Shown: positions 33,166-47,304, counted from the first letter of the stretch. The stretch is 64,000 bases of DNA from Torymus aiolomorphi (GCA_036365515.1 CM070876.1:34169195-34233194), one strand, 5' to 3'. Made by a program: numbers and translations. Notes: generated by a model not told the origin, from the letters alone.

Positions 33166-34427
33166 TGTTACGACCCGAGTCGGGGTCTTGGAGCAGAAAG
33201 GCACTTCATTCGCCAGGTTGACCAATTAGAATTTGGGAACGTTGCTCAATTAAGCGCTAAAGCGCACAGAGTTGCGGGAGATTTAAATAAAACTCAAACT
33301 CAAGAAATAAACTTAACTTGGAGTTTATTAAATAATTAAATACTTGTTGATTATTTACAAAGAACTTATGACGTGACTCTATATAAATTCAATGTAGTTG
33401 ATAACGACCAAAGCTCTGACTACTAAGCGTCTCACGTGCTCAGTAGCGACTGACTCCGGCGGCTCGGCGCTCTCCTTTTATATTCTTGGCGCGGACCTTG
33501 GGCCGTTGATGGTGGAACGCTATTGGTTGGCGGCTTCCCCTCTCTTCGCTTGAAAGCGCGTTATCGATCGATGACTGAGATGATATGGGTAACCCGACCT
33601 TGGCCGATCTTGTTCAATCCGGTTTGGTCCTCGACTCTCGGCTTAATGGATTCTCAGAATTGTTTACCCGATTTTAATCCCTTCGCTAATGCATTCTTGG
33701 AATTATTGACCTTGAAGTGGGTTGTTGCTAATTGATTCTCGGAAGTGTTTATATGCTGTACTGTCGAGTTATTTATACGTTGACTCTTTTGACCTTGGGT
33801 GTGATTTCTCTCTTAAGTGCTTTTTGACCGTTGGCACTAATGGATTCCTGGAATTGTTTACTCCCGTGGGTCGCATTCGCTAATGCATTCTTGGAATTGT
33901 TTTGATGTGAGGCTCTCGAGATATTTGCGTATTGACCTTGTTGACCTTTAAGGGCAGGCTAAGCTTGTCATGTGATATCTCTCTGTTGACCTTGGTTGGG
34001 TTTTTTCCTCAAGTGCTTGTTGACTGATGGGATTAAGCTTTCTTGGAATTGTTGACTCCGACTACCTCGCCCTCTTTATCTTGGAATGCCTTGACCGTTG
34101 CAGTCACTTGATACCTCGGGTTTTCCTAGAATCTTCGAATAATAAATAATTCCCAGAAAAGCTTTCTACCCTGAGCGAGCTTCCCTTACCTAATTATCAA
34201 TTATCATTATTATATTTATTTCGCTAGCATTTATCAATTGTCGATTATTATTTATTATTCGGGCTATAGTAAATCAGATTAGTTATTATTTATTTATGGG
34301 ACAGGTTACAATTATTTATTTGTCGGAATCATTATTTAATGGAAATCAATTATTTATTTGTTAATCAATCATTGTAGAATCGGCCTAAATGTTACGCTAG
34401 TCGCCCGCGTGAACGCAGTTCATGACA
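33166..34427 (-). mobile_element. Solo LTR copy B (1262 bp), upstream of NBAS
   Basis: It runs from TGTTACGACCCGAGTCGGGG to GAACGCAGTTCATGACA. In its sense (minus) direction it carries a TATA-like AATATAAAAGG near 33480 and AATAAA further on. It ends about 300 bp before the NBAS ATG, pointing away from that gene. Confidence 0.85.
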
Positions 34428-34724
34428 TCTCAAAAGAATGGCAGAACTTAAGACTGCAGACGTCATCTTTACATTTTATGCATAAAAAATGTTTCCTAAA
34501 AACATGAAATTAAACTTTAAATTCTGATCAAATTACAATTTTAAAAATAACTTCTGTAAATTAATATTTATACATTGCTAAATAGAATTTGTGAAGTTTT
34601 CTATTATTTGATTGTGATGTTTTTCTATGTACTTCCAAATTTCAAAGATTGAAATACAGAATACATATTTCAACAATATTGTAGGTTTTAATAATCTGAA
34701 GATGGGACATAGTCAGTTTTGAAA
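34428..34724 (+). promoter_or_regulatory. NBAS 5' leader and probable promoter
   Basis: AT-rich sequence squeezed between a solo LTR and the NBAS start codon. I see no TATA box that stands out. The leader may begin anywhere here or inside the LTR. Confidence 0.35.
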
Positions 34725-37700
34725 ATGAGTGGCAATATAGATGATTCAGCAAACGAATCAATTTTATATGAAGTTTTAGAATATTTAATTCGAAAACAAG
34801 AACCAGAATTAACAGTAAACAATTTACAAAATGTCATATACTTTATTTTTTTTTTATAACCGAACTAAATTTGTTTTCAGAAATATAAAAATGATTCTGT
34901 AATTTTACCAACTTCGGGAACCATAAAGAATGCATTATGGTACCTTAACAACCGATATTCTTTGCCAGAAAGTATTTCAGAACAGATAAGCTATACACTA
35001 CCATGGAAATTTGCAATAGGAGACAGAGGACGAATTCTTGCTATTTTACAAGAAAATATAATCGAAATTAGAAAATCAAAAGATGAATACTCATCTATTA
35101 TTGGAAAAGCATCAAGTAATATACGTATTAAAATCTTACATAATAACCCTAAAATGATATTGTACTAATTATATCCATTATATTTTCAGCTCCAAAAGAT
35201 GCTTTTCCACAATGGCGTAAACTAGTATGGAGTCCAGATGGTTCAATTTTATCTTTATCTTCAAGCAATGGCTATGTGTCATTTTATAATTCATTTGGAA
35301 ATAACATTTTTAACATTAGTCCTAAATCAGTTTCTCAAAATCCTCATATTCTTGAAGCAGGAGATGCCACAGCATCAATGATATTTAAGAAACCAAGAGT
35401 TAAAAGCGACACCTGGGATTATGAATTTATTAGAGTTACTTATAGTGGTTTGCTTAAATCATATTGTATTTCTGGAAATGGCTTCAGTGAAAATCATGAG
35501 TTTTCCTTTGGTAACTTTTATGGAAATGGTGTTAATTCTGTGACTTACAGCGAAAAACATAATTTATTTTTTGTTGCTGGTAATAGTGTTAATCAGAAAT
35601 TGACAGTAAGTATATGAACAAATATATAATTATAGTTATTTGTTTTATTCATTATAAGAATCTATATATATAAATATACAAATATTTTTCACACAACATA
35701 ATTTTGTAAACTGCAATATCATTTGAATCTTAGTAGTAAAGATACTTAATTTTTTAGTGTATAGCTTCACAAATAGGTTTAACATGTTGGAGAACATTGA
35801 ATGATCATCCCTACTATAAACTATCTGTTTTTTCGCTAGATAGTGAAATTAATAAGTCTCAATTTTCCATATGGGATTTCATTCCAATAATTAAAAATCA
35901 AACTCAGTCAATAATATTCAAAACTAGTATATCTCCCAGTAATCAATTGATATCATGTCTCCATACGGACGGTATAATATCTATTTGGAGTTTACCAACA
36001 TTAAAACTACAAAAGCAATGGAAACTTACTGAGCAACCAAATTATAATGTTGTAAATCCTTTAAAAACAATAAAATTTAAAAAGTCTTTGGATAACATAT
36101 CAGAATTTCAACCATTAGATATTGGATGGTGGTCTGATAATGTAAATTCAATTTAAATTTAAAATAATTTTCATAATCCAGATAATTAAACTTACATTTA
36201 CATTAGTTTTGTTATTTTATTTATAGGCTGTAATAATTGCAAGATATTCAGGATCTATTTCTGTGTGCTCAATTAATAGCCTTAAAAATTTGCTAGGGAC
36301 TAGCCCAGAATTTTTGTATAGTCATCCTCAGATAGCAGAACTTGATGAGAATAAAGGATTTTTATGTTTGGATTGTGAAGTACTTATTACAAGTACTAAA
36401 AGAACTAGAGAATCAAATAGTGAAAGTCATTCATCAGGTCAGTTCTACTTCATAAAATGCATATAGATTTGTGTTTGTGTCAAAATTGTTTTGTAATTGT
36501 TAAAAACTGTTGTAAAAATTAATTTTTTGTGTAGGTACCACTATAGTATTACCTTTCGTGCACTTTTTACACAAATATTTTTATAAATATTCTAAATAAA
36601 TTTAATAGAAACAATTTTTCGTTATTACATTACATTTACTATTACAGAATTATTATCGGATAGTGAGAAAGAGGAAGATGAATCCAAACCTGTTACAGTC
36701 TTAAGTTATACAACAAATTTAATGCAAACTGCATTATATTCAATAACTGATATTGAAAAATTTCAACCTAAAAGGAAAAAATCAAAAATATTTCACAGAA
36801 CATACAGGCTTGTGGGATTGAAAAGTACAACACCAGAAGAACTCTACTCTAGGAAAATTGAAATAGAGGTGAAATTTCAAAATAAAAGAAAAATTATTAT
36901 TACTTATTTAAAATATTAAAATTTTCAATTGCAGGAATATGAAGAAGCATTAACTTTAGCAAAGACTTATAATTTGGATCCAGATTTAGTTTATCAAACA
37001 CAATGGAGAAAATCTGAATTCTCTGTAAAAGCTATTCAAGAACATTTAAGTAAAGTTAGTAAGAGGTCATGGGTTCTAAATGAATGTGTATCTAGAGTTC
37101 CTGAAACTTTAGAAGCTACAAGGGAATTACTTCATTTTGGACTTCGTGGTGCTAACTTGGAAACATTAGTTGCTATAGGTATAAAAGATGATGGAAAGTT
37201 TACACCTGCAGAAGAAGATGAAGATACTGATGTTGATGAAAACACAAAACAGTTTAAAAAGGTAACAATTACATATTTAAATATATAAATTGAAAATTTA
37301 ATTGTTTATTGCGCAATAATTTGCTTTTTTAAATAGATACAGAAGGTTAATCAGATGATTGATTCTATAACAAAAGAAGATTTAGCAGATTCACAGATAG
37401 AGTTGATTAAATACAGAAAAAAATTACTTGATCATCTAGACAAGCTACAAACTTATGAGATTCTTTTGGAATCACCATCTAAATTCAATAAGAAATTCTA
37501 TGAAGAATTTAGGCAATTATCACCATTAAAAAATGCTATTAAGTAAGAAAATTGACTTAATTTCAAAAATTAACTTTTTTCTATCAATAATTACAACTGT
37601 ATATTTTAGATTTGCTAAGATAAGCGATTGTCAAGGTGTAGAAATTATGTTCACGTATTATGGTGCAAAACTCTTACCGCATTGGTTGACAATAATTAGT

Positions 37701-40700
37701 TTCTTTCCTGAAACATTAAATCCAGAGAAATATCAAAAACTTTTACCTGAATGTGATAATGATGGTCGGTTATTTTTATTATATCAACAAGAACTACGAC
37801 AAAAAGATTGGATTGAAAGAAATGTGTTTTCTGGTATTATTAATACAGAAAATGATGAGGACGTATTTATTTATGAAAAAAGAAAGTCGTTATTAATATA
37901 TAGGTAATAAATTAGTATTAAAATAGCATTTAAAATATTTTCAACTTTTTCATTTAACAAGTTAGAATTTTTTTATTTCTATATAAATATAAAATAATTT
38001 TTAATAGTACCTATAGAGCTTAATTTAAGGAAAATATTTCAGATAATAATTTACACTACATTTATACATTTTTAGGAATAAAGAACTTACACAAGATTTG
38101 TTACAAAAATGGTATAAAGATCGAGCTTATGAAATTGAACATAATTGTCGTTTAGTTGATAATGCATTGGCTTTGATAATTATTGGAAAATCTCATAATA
38201 TTATTGGCTTGGAAAGCCTTTTATTTGAACTGGAAACTTTAGATGATCTTGTATATAAAGTTGGCCTTGAAGACTTATCTTTGACACAGATTGAAAAACT
38301 AAATGATTTAGAAAAGATTAAATTATTAATGTCAAAATCTGATGAAAAGAATTTCGTAACAAATATAAAAAATATGCTACTACCATATTCAAGACGAAGA
38401 AAACGATATATTGTAAGTACAATAAGATTTTAAAAAATAAATATTCAAACGTAATCTATATTTACTTTTGTATACAGGGTGATACACTGGACAAAAATTT
38501 ACTCTATGAATATTTAGTATTTTTAAGTAAAGACAATCTTACGTTTCCAGTTAGATTTTTTGAATCTTTAAAGTCTTCTTATGATCTTGAAATACTTGAT
38601 ACAATTGAAAGTATAACATCATTGGCTACAGATTGCGTTTATTCCTGTACTGATTCAGAAATGTATTTGAAGGCAAAAGCTATATTTGATGGTACAGTAG
38701 CTTATTCAACTGGAAGAGAAGATAGCACCACAAGATATAAAGAACTTGAAAAAGAATTAAAGTGTTTACAAACATTAAATTTATATGAAGTTAAAATACC
38801 TTTGTTTAAGATAAAAGAAAGTAAACAAAATTCTGTAGATGCTAAATTGCTTTTAATTCAAATGAGTGATAATTTTAAATCTATGTAAGTTTGTCAATTA
38901 ATCTCTTTTATAAAAGTAATGATTGGGTGATATATATTATATTAAATATATTTTTTTCTAGATATCCTCATGCAATTGAAAAAAATTGGTCTCAACTATT
39001 AAATGATATGCTTGACATTCAAGAACAGATCTTTACATGTGTGGATATTGAAATTTGTTTTGAAATTTGTATGGTAGCAAGATTACAATCTGGATCAAAA
39101 ATTGCTATTCAAGGATGTATAAATTTGATGGAAATTAAAAAAACAGGACATTCTCATTTAAAAGTTTCGTATGAACGAGCAATAGATCTTATTTTGCAGG
39201 CATGTAATGAGTATTTCAATAATTCAAAAGGCTTGACAGATCCAGATATGGAATTAGCAAAGTAAATACATTTTATGAATTATCGGTTTGTTTATCATAT
39301 AAGGTACGATTCCAAAATATATTTGATTTATTCATTTATTTATTTATAGGGAATGTCTCCATCTAATAACAGAAGATGATGAGCGGATTAAAGAAGAATA
39401 TGATTTAATAGAATCATTACAAATTTTGAATGAATTTAATATTAAAATTTTACCAATTCAAGTCAGGATTACACACGAAAGAATAAAACTTATTGAAGAT
39501 TGTTTAGACAGTCGAAATGATGCTTATAAAAATAAACAAAAACTATTAAATTTGTCAAAATATTTAAGAATTGACAGAAAGAATAATCGATTGCGAGAAG
39601 GAAAAGTTCTGAATTTAATTGCCAAAAAAGCACTAGAAATGAAGGATTACAATTTTTGTTCTTCCATTATAAAACAATTAATGAAAAATAATTATCAATC
39701 TTCGTGGAACGTTGCACTTGATTTAGCTCATTGTGATGATTTTGATGATCTACAATTTAGGAAAAGTTGCATCTGGTTTGCAATTAATAATGGACCTAGT
39801 GATATGATTGAGAACTTAATGAAACGTGCCAATTTATTACAAGTTCAGATTTTGAATTCAGAATTACAGAAATGGATGCCTATAGAAAATGAAAATTTAG
39901 AAGGAGAAGATGACAACACAGATAGCGATTTGACAGAGACATTTAGTACAGTAAGTAATTTTTAAACACCATTGATATTTCTTATCCATTATTGTAATTA
40001 TTAATAATAATAATTAATATTTAGATCTATTAAATGTTTAGAATGTTTCAATTATATTTTTAGCCTCTAACTGAAAATAAAGAATTCGTTCCAAAAATTG
40101 TGCAAACATCTACAGAAATTATTAAAGGTTCAGCACAAATTGTTAAGCAATCAACTTTTGATTTAATAAGAAATGCGGGAAATAGAGACTTTTGGAAATC
40201 AAAATTAAATTTCAACTTTACTGATAATACACAAAATATTGATTCAAAGAATGAAATAATAGATAAAAGAAGACAAGAAATACTACAAAAGTTTTTCAGT
40301 TTCTATGAAACATCACACGAAATTTGTGGAATAAGTAATCTTAACACAAAATATTCTAAATATTCTCAGGATGAGAACAATATCAAATTGAAACTTTGTC
40401 AAACATTGTTACGCATTTCTTTGTTAAGTGAAACTGCATCATATGGTTTAGAAGTTAGTGATGTCAATCATTGTATGTATGACAAATATCTTAATTATAA
40501 AATAAAAGTAGTTTTTTATTAATGTTTATTAATAGTGAATCTGAATTGTTTCAGTACTTTTGGAATGTGCAGAACATACTATTACAGAAGACTGCACTAT
40601 GGGTTTAAGTTATTTATTAAATTTAGATGAAGATTATTTAGATAATATAGCAGAGACTTTTAAAAATTTACCACAAATTGAATTATATTTCCAAATTTTG

Positions 40701-41995
40701 GCCTACTACTGTTCAATAAAACTTTATTCAAAAATGAACTGTGAATACAATAAAGTATTTTTATATGACCCAATTAAGTTAATTAAAAAAATGTCAAGTA
40801 TTCAATTTATAAATAATGATAAAGATCGAAAAAAATTAAAGCAACAAATAAATTTTGTTTTAATACAAAGGAAACAAGAAGCAATTCATAAAGATGATAG
40901 AGATATATATAATAAAAAAAACATAGAAATGATTCAACCTATGGTGCAACAAAGTTCTGATTTTGTTAATAAATTAGAAATAAAAGATAATTCTAAAAAT
41001 AACAACGAATTAAAACCTACAGAAAAACTAACTTTAGATTATAACCCTCCACCAGAAGAAACAGATGAATGGGATAATTGGGGTGATGCATGGACAGATA
41101 TGACCGATTCAGCAAATGAAAACCTCAATCAAGATGCAGCTTATACTCTTCTCTCACAAGACAATTTATCTAGTGAAAAGCGTTATCAACTTTTTAAAGA
41201 AGAATTCTCTAAAATAGAAAATGTAGATGATTACAGAACAGTAAAGCAAATGCTAGTTCAATGGCCAATCATAAATGATTTGAGTTCTGAAGATGATATT
41301 GATTCTAATGCATCCTTACAAATGATTATTAAAATAACTAATATAAACGAAAATGGCAATGATTTCTTTTTTAAAGAAATCAAAGATTTCTTCAATATTG
41401 ATTTAATACCAAAAGAAGTAAGTGCAATGTTATAAGCTCATTATTATTGTTTAAAACCATATTACTTCATTATATGTTATTCGATTCCTCATCATGTTTC
41501 TTATAGATGCTTGTTAAATTTCTGCAAAAAAATAAAGATAATTTTACTCCTGAACAATTTATTTATTTACAATTGTGTTCAAAAGAGGTGCCGCTCCAAC
41601 AAAAAGCTATTGATTATATTAAAGACAATTATAATGTAAGAAAACTGAATATTATGCATTAGTAAATATTTGTAATAAAATAAAATTTGGTAATTTTTTT
41701 TCAGACATTAACTTTGAATTCAGCAATTTTAGAAGAAATTTTTTTCAATAATCTTACATCTTCATTTAATGTGAGTCATGATTTATATTATAAAATATTA
41801 GAAGAAGTTTTTGTAAATCGCACCCTATCTGAAATTGAAGATAATGTAAAGTTATTAATAAATAATTTAGTTGAACAAAGAAATATACCTCACGCAATTG
41901 CTCTACTAAATCAACTTGAGTGTATTCCGCCATCGTTGAGCACTTATGAAAACTGTTTTAAACTTTTGTTACGAAAAAGAAATTGTGATCCTTGA
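34725..41995 (+). CDS. NBAS: NBAS (neuroblastoma-amplified sequence), Sec39 domain, 17 exons
   Basis: This is a subunit of the NRZ tether (NBAS-RINT1-ZW10) that docks Golgi-to-ER COPI vesicles; the mammalian protein is also linked to nonsense-mediated decay. Exons: 34725-34832, 34881-35115, 35190-35605, 35758-36141, 36227-36437, 36648-36868, 36935-37261, 37337-37542, 37610-37903, 38076-38412, 38478-38884, 38962-39261, 39350-39950, 40064-40472, 40555-41417, 41507-41635, 41705-41995. All are GT-AG, total 5739 nt, 1912 residues. The N-terminal beta-propeller shows WKFAIGDRGRILAI and FPQWRKLVWSPDGS. The Sec39 region starts near residue 700 with FTYYGAKLLPHWL and SFFPETLNPEKYQKLLPE. The rest is helical repeat. 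It is shorter than the 2371-residue human protein. A hAT element begins 130 bp past the stop, so the 3' UTR must be short or run into it. Confidence 0.93.
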
Positions 41996-42907
41996 AGTTA
42001 TGAAATACTTTAAAGATTACAAAGAATTGTACAAATATATGTAATATAAATGTTATAGTTTTCTAAAATTGTGTTTTTATTTTTGCATCCATATAGACAA
42101 AATTAGGGAGGCCGCGCCCCCCTGCCAGGGTTGCAGATTTTGCACTTCATGCATCCTGAAGTCCGAAATTCCGAGATGATTTCGGGCTTGATTCCGATCA
42201 AGTCCGAAAACACGGTGCATTTCCGGAATTCAGGATGCAACGAGTCCGAATTCCGAATAATTATTTTTTTTTAGACTTTTCTGAGACGTAGAAAGCTAAC
42301 AGATCTTATCACAACAACGCTCAACGAAAGTCTTAAGTTTAAGAAGTAACTTTTTAATATTTTATTCAACTCACTACCGTATGATTAAATGCCCTGTTCA
42401 TTATACAATCTTTAACTAATTAATTAAAACTTTTACAGGTACTTTCATGCATTTGGCATTAATTTAATTAAATCTCATGATACCTTAGAGGTTTTTTGAC
42501 CCGCTGAACACGTTTTCGATGACTATTGCGGTGTACGATAAAATCCTCATGCACAGGAGATGATTTTCTTGTAAATCATAACATCAAGTGCACATTTCAC
42601 GGTACCTGGGGGGTTTTTCGACATGCTGAACACGTTTTCGATGACTATGTCGGTGTACGACGAAATCCTCATGCCCAGAAGATGATTTTTCCGCAAATCA
42701 TAGCATCTAATGCACTTTTAACGGTACCTGGGGGATTTTTCGACTTGTTGCACACGTTTTTGATGACTATTTGGGTGTACAACTAATGTTGCTTCCTCAT
42801 AGAGGAAGCTTTGTAATAGTAAAATTTTAATTTTCTTTAAATTGCTCTAGAAACATGAATAAAGGTGTTAGAAGTTTGTGTCACATGATTTTAGAAAATG
42901 TCTATGG

Positions 42908-42909
<2 letters not shown>

Positions 42910-42997
<88 letters not shown>
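42910..42997. repeat. (GT)n microsatellite, about 88 bp
   Basis: A pure GT run near the 5' end of the Helentron-like element, matching the CA run of the copy at 26233-27386. Confidence 0.97.
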
Positions 42998-42999
<2 letters not shown>

Positions 43000-44288
43000 C
43001 GCTTTATTTTCGGATCTACGCGGTTGATTTTAACCAGACGGGTCTCATTTTTTTTTGTTTTTTGATTCCGAATTTGGGAAAAAAATAATTTTGTACGACT
43101 AACTGATTCGTTTTTGTTTTATGTCGAATTTTTGATTTTCGAAAAATTTATTTTTGATTTTTTTTAATGATTGGATTTAAATTTTATAAACGGATGGGTA
43201 GCGTTCGAAAGAACATAAAAAACCTATATTTAAAAAAAAAAATTCTCTAGCTATCACGGTTATTTTGTTATTAACAAAAACGTATTTTTTTTTTAATGCT
43301 TATAACTCCCAAACTAAATGGTCAATTTTTTTGAGAAAAATCATGATAATGGAGATTATGAATAGCTATAATCTGTATAAAATTGAATCCATTCTGTTGG
43401 TTAGTTTTTGAGAAAAAAATTAAAAAATGAAAAAAACGTGTTTTAGGTGGCGACAATTTACGGGAGTAAAATTGTGTTAATCGCTTCAAAATTCCTTGTA
43501 GAGGTAGATTTTTGGTTGCCACCTGCACCTTTCTTTGGGATAGATGATTGGTTCATAAATTTCAGAGATTTTTGAGGTTAAAATTTTTGTAACCTCTTTT
43601 TCGAATCGTAATTTCTCGAGAACGGCTGTATGTATCAGAATCGGATAGGTAGCATTTAAAAGAGAATTAAAATACCTATATTTTCTAAAAAAAAAAAAGT
43701 TTCTAGCTATCACGGTTCTTTGGTTATTAAAAAAACGTAAAACATGAAAAATGAAAAAAATGAGTTTTGTATGTCCAACGATTCCGGAGGGAAAATTGTC
43801 GTAATTTCTTCAAAATTCCTTGTGGAGGTAGATTTTGGATAGCTCTTGGTCGAGTTCTTTGGGCAAAATAATTGGTCCATAAATTTCAGAGATATTTGAG
43901 GTTAAAATTTTTTTAACTTTTTTTAAATCGTAATTTCTCGAGAACGCTTCTATGAATCAGCTACCGATTTCTAGACAATTTTGTATGTGATATAGATATT
44001 ATGTATGTGAATTTTCATCAAGATCGTACGATTACTTTTTGATATTCAAAAATTTCCTATTTTACAAAGTTATTTTATTTGTCGCCTGATAACTAGAGAA
44101 AACTTGTTTTAATTTTTTTTTAATTTGGCGGAGCTGTAGAGTGTATATTATTTATTATAGGCGTTTTTAGAGTAAAAGAATTCGTTTATGAATTTCAGAG
44201 ATATTCGAGGTTAAAACTGATTTAGCCTTCTTTTTAAATTGTAATTTTTTGGATATATCTATATTAGAAAATGGAAATAACACGTGCT

Positions 44289-44418
44289 ATCCCGGTTGAA
44301 AAGGTCTGATAAAACCACACAAAAAGGGTGCAGAAACCTAATAACCTATGCGGTTTTTGCACCAAAATCTGCAAATTTGTATTAGTTTTTATCAGACAAT
44401 TTCAACCGGGATGCGTGC
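44289..44418. mobile_element. Small hairpin MITE
   Basis: The arms ATCCCGGTTGAAAAGGTCTGATAAAA and complement pair at each end. The centre has GGGTGCAGAAACC facing GGTTTTTGCACC. The interior is about 130 bp. Target duplication unresolved. Confidence 0.65.
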
Positions 44419-45919
44419 GTGTTGTTCACTTTTTTTTGTCTTTTATTGAGGGTAATTTACAGCGCGATCAAGTTTTAACCACTTATTTTACTCATTGAAG
44501 AATATATTTGGTTGAAATTTCAAAAAATTATCTTTATTTTTTACTCAAAATATCGAAATTTTTTGTATAGAACAAGTTGTAGAAGAGTGGACAAGTTATG
44601 CACATTCAGCGAAAGTTTATTAAAAAATGATGGTGTGCACACAACATGTAGCATTTTGTCACATAATCTTAACATAATCTTAAACTAATTTTATCATAAT
44701 TTTATCATAATCATTAACATAATCTTCACTATATTAACGATTATGATTATGTTTAATTTGTATTATTTGTGTTTTATGTATAAAACAGTTATTATATTAT
44801 ACACAAGTTATTTGAAAAAAAAAAAAATTCAATTAATGAGCATTTTGTTGATGATAATATAATAATAGGGTAAACGCAACCGTTGTCGGCCACTTGTTTA
44901 ATATGTTACAGATATTATTACTTAACATCATAAATTTTTATTGAAAGGTATTTAAATTATGTACATTTTCTTTTTTTAATATTTAAATTATATTTATTAT
45001 TAACGAAAATGTGCTCAAAATTATTTAATAAATTTTTCAAATAATAATTGATTTATCGACTTCAAGTTTTAACCACTTATTATACTCATTGAAGAATATA
45101 TTTGGTTGAAATTTCAAAAGATTATCTTTATTTGTTTTCTAAAAAAACAATGTTTTATAAAAAAGTAGGAGTTTTGTTGTCACGCGATAACAATATTAAG
45201 AAAATCAACCAATAGTCCTAAAATTTGGGAGAGATATATTTTTTTTATATCTTCAAACTGAATTCGTTGCCCAATAAAATCGAACTATTACGACGAAAGA
45301 TATTTGAGGTTTAAAATAAAACTAATTGAACATGTGATAATATTTTGAAAAAATTGATTTATAAAAATATCGGGTTTGTCGCACGAGAAAAAGAGTAACA
45401 AGAATGAATTTTCGAAAAATATATATTAATTTATTACGAATATTCATAAAGAAAATTGGGTATGATACAATTAATTATTGTTATAACAAATTAAAAAAAA
45501 AAAATGAATAAATACATTATTTTGAGGAAGCTAAGTGCCAATGTATTGGCAGCGGTTTTTTAATTCTTTTATGTATCAGTCGGTACATCTATTAAACCTA
45601 ACTCAATTTGTTGTCTTTTGTGACTAAGGCATCCCCTAACCGCTTTTGTATGGAATATTTGTTGGCTTCTCCAAAAGCTTGTTAAAAAATTAAAAAGCCA
45701 ACCATGCGAGTTGGTAGCTTCCCACAATCTCGCCCGAGTTGGTACCGCGTTCCCCTCAGCCGACGTATGAAGATTGACCCCATCTACTTTTTCGGCTGAT
45801 GTCTATACGAGTTTTGTTTAGCATCACATGGCTATAATATCTTCGGACTTCGATAAACCCCGGTACGATGTCATTTGCGCTGCATGCTTTGATGCGCAAC
45901 GAAATCGTCTCTTGGGTAT

Positions 45920-47045
45920 AAGACTGTAGTAGTACACCGAAATAATCCTCAGAAACGTGTTCAACAGGTCGAAAAATCTCCCAGATACCGTGAAATGTGC
46001 GAGAATTTGCGAGAAAATCATCTTCTAGGCACGAGGATTTCGTCGTAGAGTAAAATAGTCGTGAAGAACGTGTTCAGCGGGTCAAAAAAAACCCCCAGGT
46101 ACCCTGAAATCCGCACTAGATGCTATGAACGCGAGTAGATCAAAATAGTTGACAAGACTGTGCCCAGCGGGTCGAAAAACCCCCCCGGTACCATGAAATT
46201 TTTACTAGATGCTAAATTGCGAGAAAAACATCTCCTAGGCATAAGAGTTTAATTGTACACCGAAATAGTCAACAGAAACGTGTTCAGCGGGTCGAATAAC
46301 CCCCCCGGTACCATGAAATGGGCAGTAGATACGAGGATTTGCGCGAACATCATCTCCTGGGCATGAGGATTTCGTTAGAGAGCAAAATTGTCGTCAGGAA
46401 CGTGTTCAGCGTGTCGAAAAACTCCCCAGGTACCATGAAATATGTACTAGATGCTAAATAGCGAGAAAATGATCTCCTAGACACGAGGGTTTAGTTGTAC
46501 ACCCAAATAGTCATCAAAAACGTGTGCAACAAGTCGAAAAATCCCCCAGGTACCGTTAAAAGTGCATTAGATGCTATGATTTCGGGAAAATCATCTCCTG
46601 GGTACGAGGATTTCGTCGCAGAGTAAAATAGTCGTGAAGAACGTGTTCCGCGGGTCGAAAAACCCTCCAGGTACCATGAAATATGTACTAGATGCTAAAT
46701 GGCGAGAAAATGATTTCCTAGGCATGAGGGTTTAGTTGTACACCCAAATAGTCATCAAAAACGTGTTCAACGGGTCGAAAAATCCCCCAGGTGCCGTGAA
46801 ATTCGCACTAGATGCTATGATACACGAGAAAATCATCTTCTGGGCATGAGGATTTCGTCATACACCGACATAGTCATCGAAAACGTGTTCAGCATGTCGA
46901 AAAACCCCCCAGATACCGTGAAATGTGCACTTGATGTTATGATTTACGAGAAAATCATCTCCTGTGCATGAGGATTTTATCGTACACCGAAATAGTCATC
47001 GAAAACGTGTTCAGCGGGTCAAAAAACCTCTAAGGTATCATGAGA
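45920..47045. repeat. Subterminal tandem array of ~120-bp units
   Basis: About nine units share GGTCGAAAAACCCCCCAGGTACC, TGAAATGTGCACTAGATGCTA, GAGAAAATCATCTCCTGGGC and GAGGATTTCGTCGTACACCG-type phrases. Two to three inverted units form the left arm at 42480-42785. Units diverge by roughly 10-20% by eye. Confidence 0.85.
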
Positions 47046-47083
47046 TTTAATTAAATTAATGCCAAATGCATGAAAGTACCTGT

Positions 47084-47304
47084 AATAGTACATTTCGATA
47101 CTAGTGCGAGGATTTGATTTTCCCCTCGTGTGACTGTTTGCAGCCGAGCGAAGCGAGGGTGAAAAGGTCACACGAGGAGAAAATCAACTTCTCACACAAG
47201 TGTCGAAGCGTATTTTTTGACACGACGTGCGAGAAGTGAGATTTTTGCACGCATCGTTTAACGCAGCGTGCGAGAAATCGAACTTCTCGCACGGAGTTTC
47301 AAAA
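47084..47304. mobile_element. MITE inserted in right arm of the hAT-like element
   Basis: The left arm at 42430-42450 runs uninterrupted from TTTTACAGGTACTTTC. In the right arm the same sequence is split here. The insert has GTGCGAGGATTTGATTTTC and GTGCGAGAAGTG words in inverted arrangement and a CGAGCGAAGCGAGG centre. Confidence 0.7.

Larger units (their letters stand above)
42791..45555 (+). mobile_element. Long Helentron-derived (DINE-1-like) element
   Basis: It opens GCTTCCTCATAGAGGAAGC, is followed within 120 bp by a GT microsatellite, and then has degenerate tandem blocks with GAGATATTTGAGGTTAAAA. It ends GAGGAAGCTAAG, the stem-loop TGCCAATGTATTGGCA and CGG. It has a T just before its 5' end and a T-run just after its 3' end. 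No open frame. A small hairpin lies inside at 44289-44418. Confidence 0.7.

Noticed and set aside
42855..43088. Cys-Val-rich frame
   Set aside because: Microsatellite translation inside the Helentron-like element.
45523..45562. Hairpin followed by a T-run, like a bacterial terminator
   Set aside because: Eukaryotic context, and it recurs at the 3' ends of two other copies of the same mobile element, so it is an element end.
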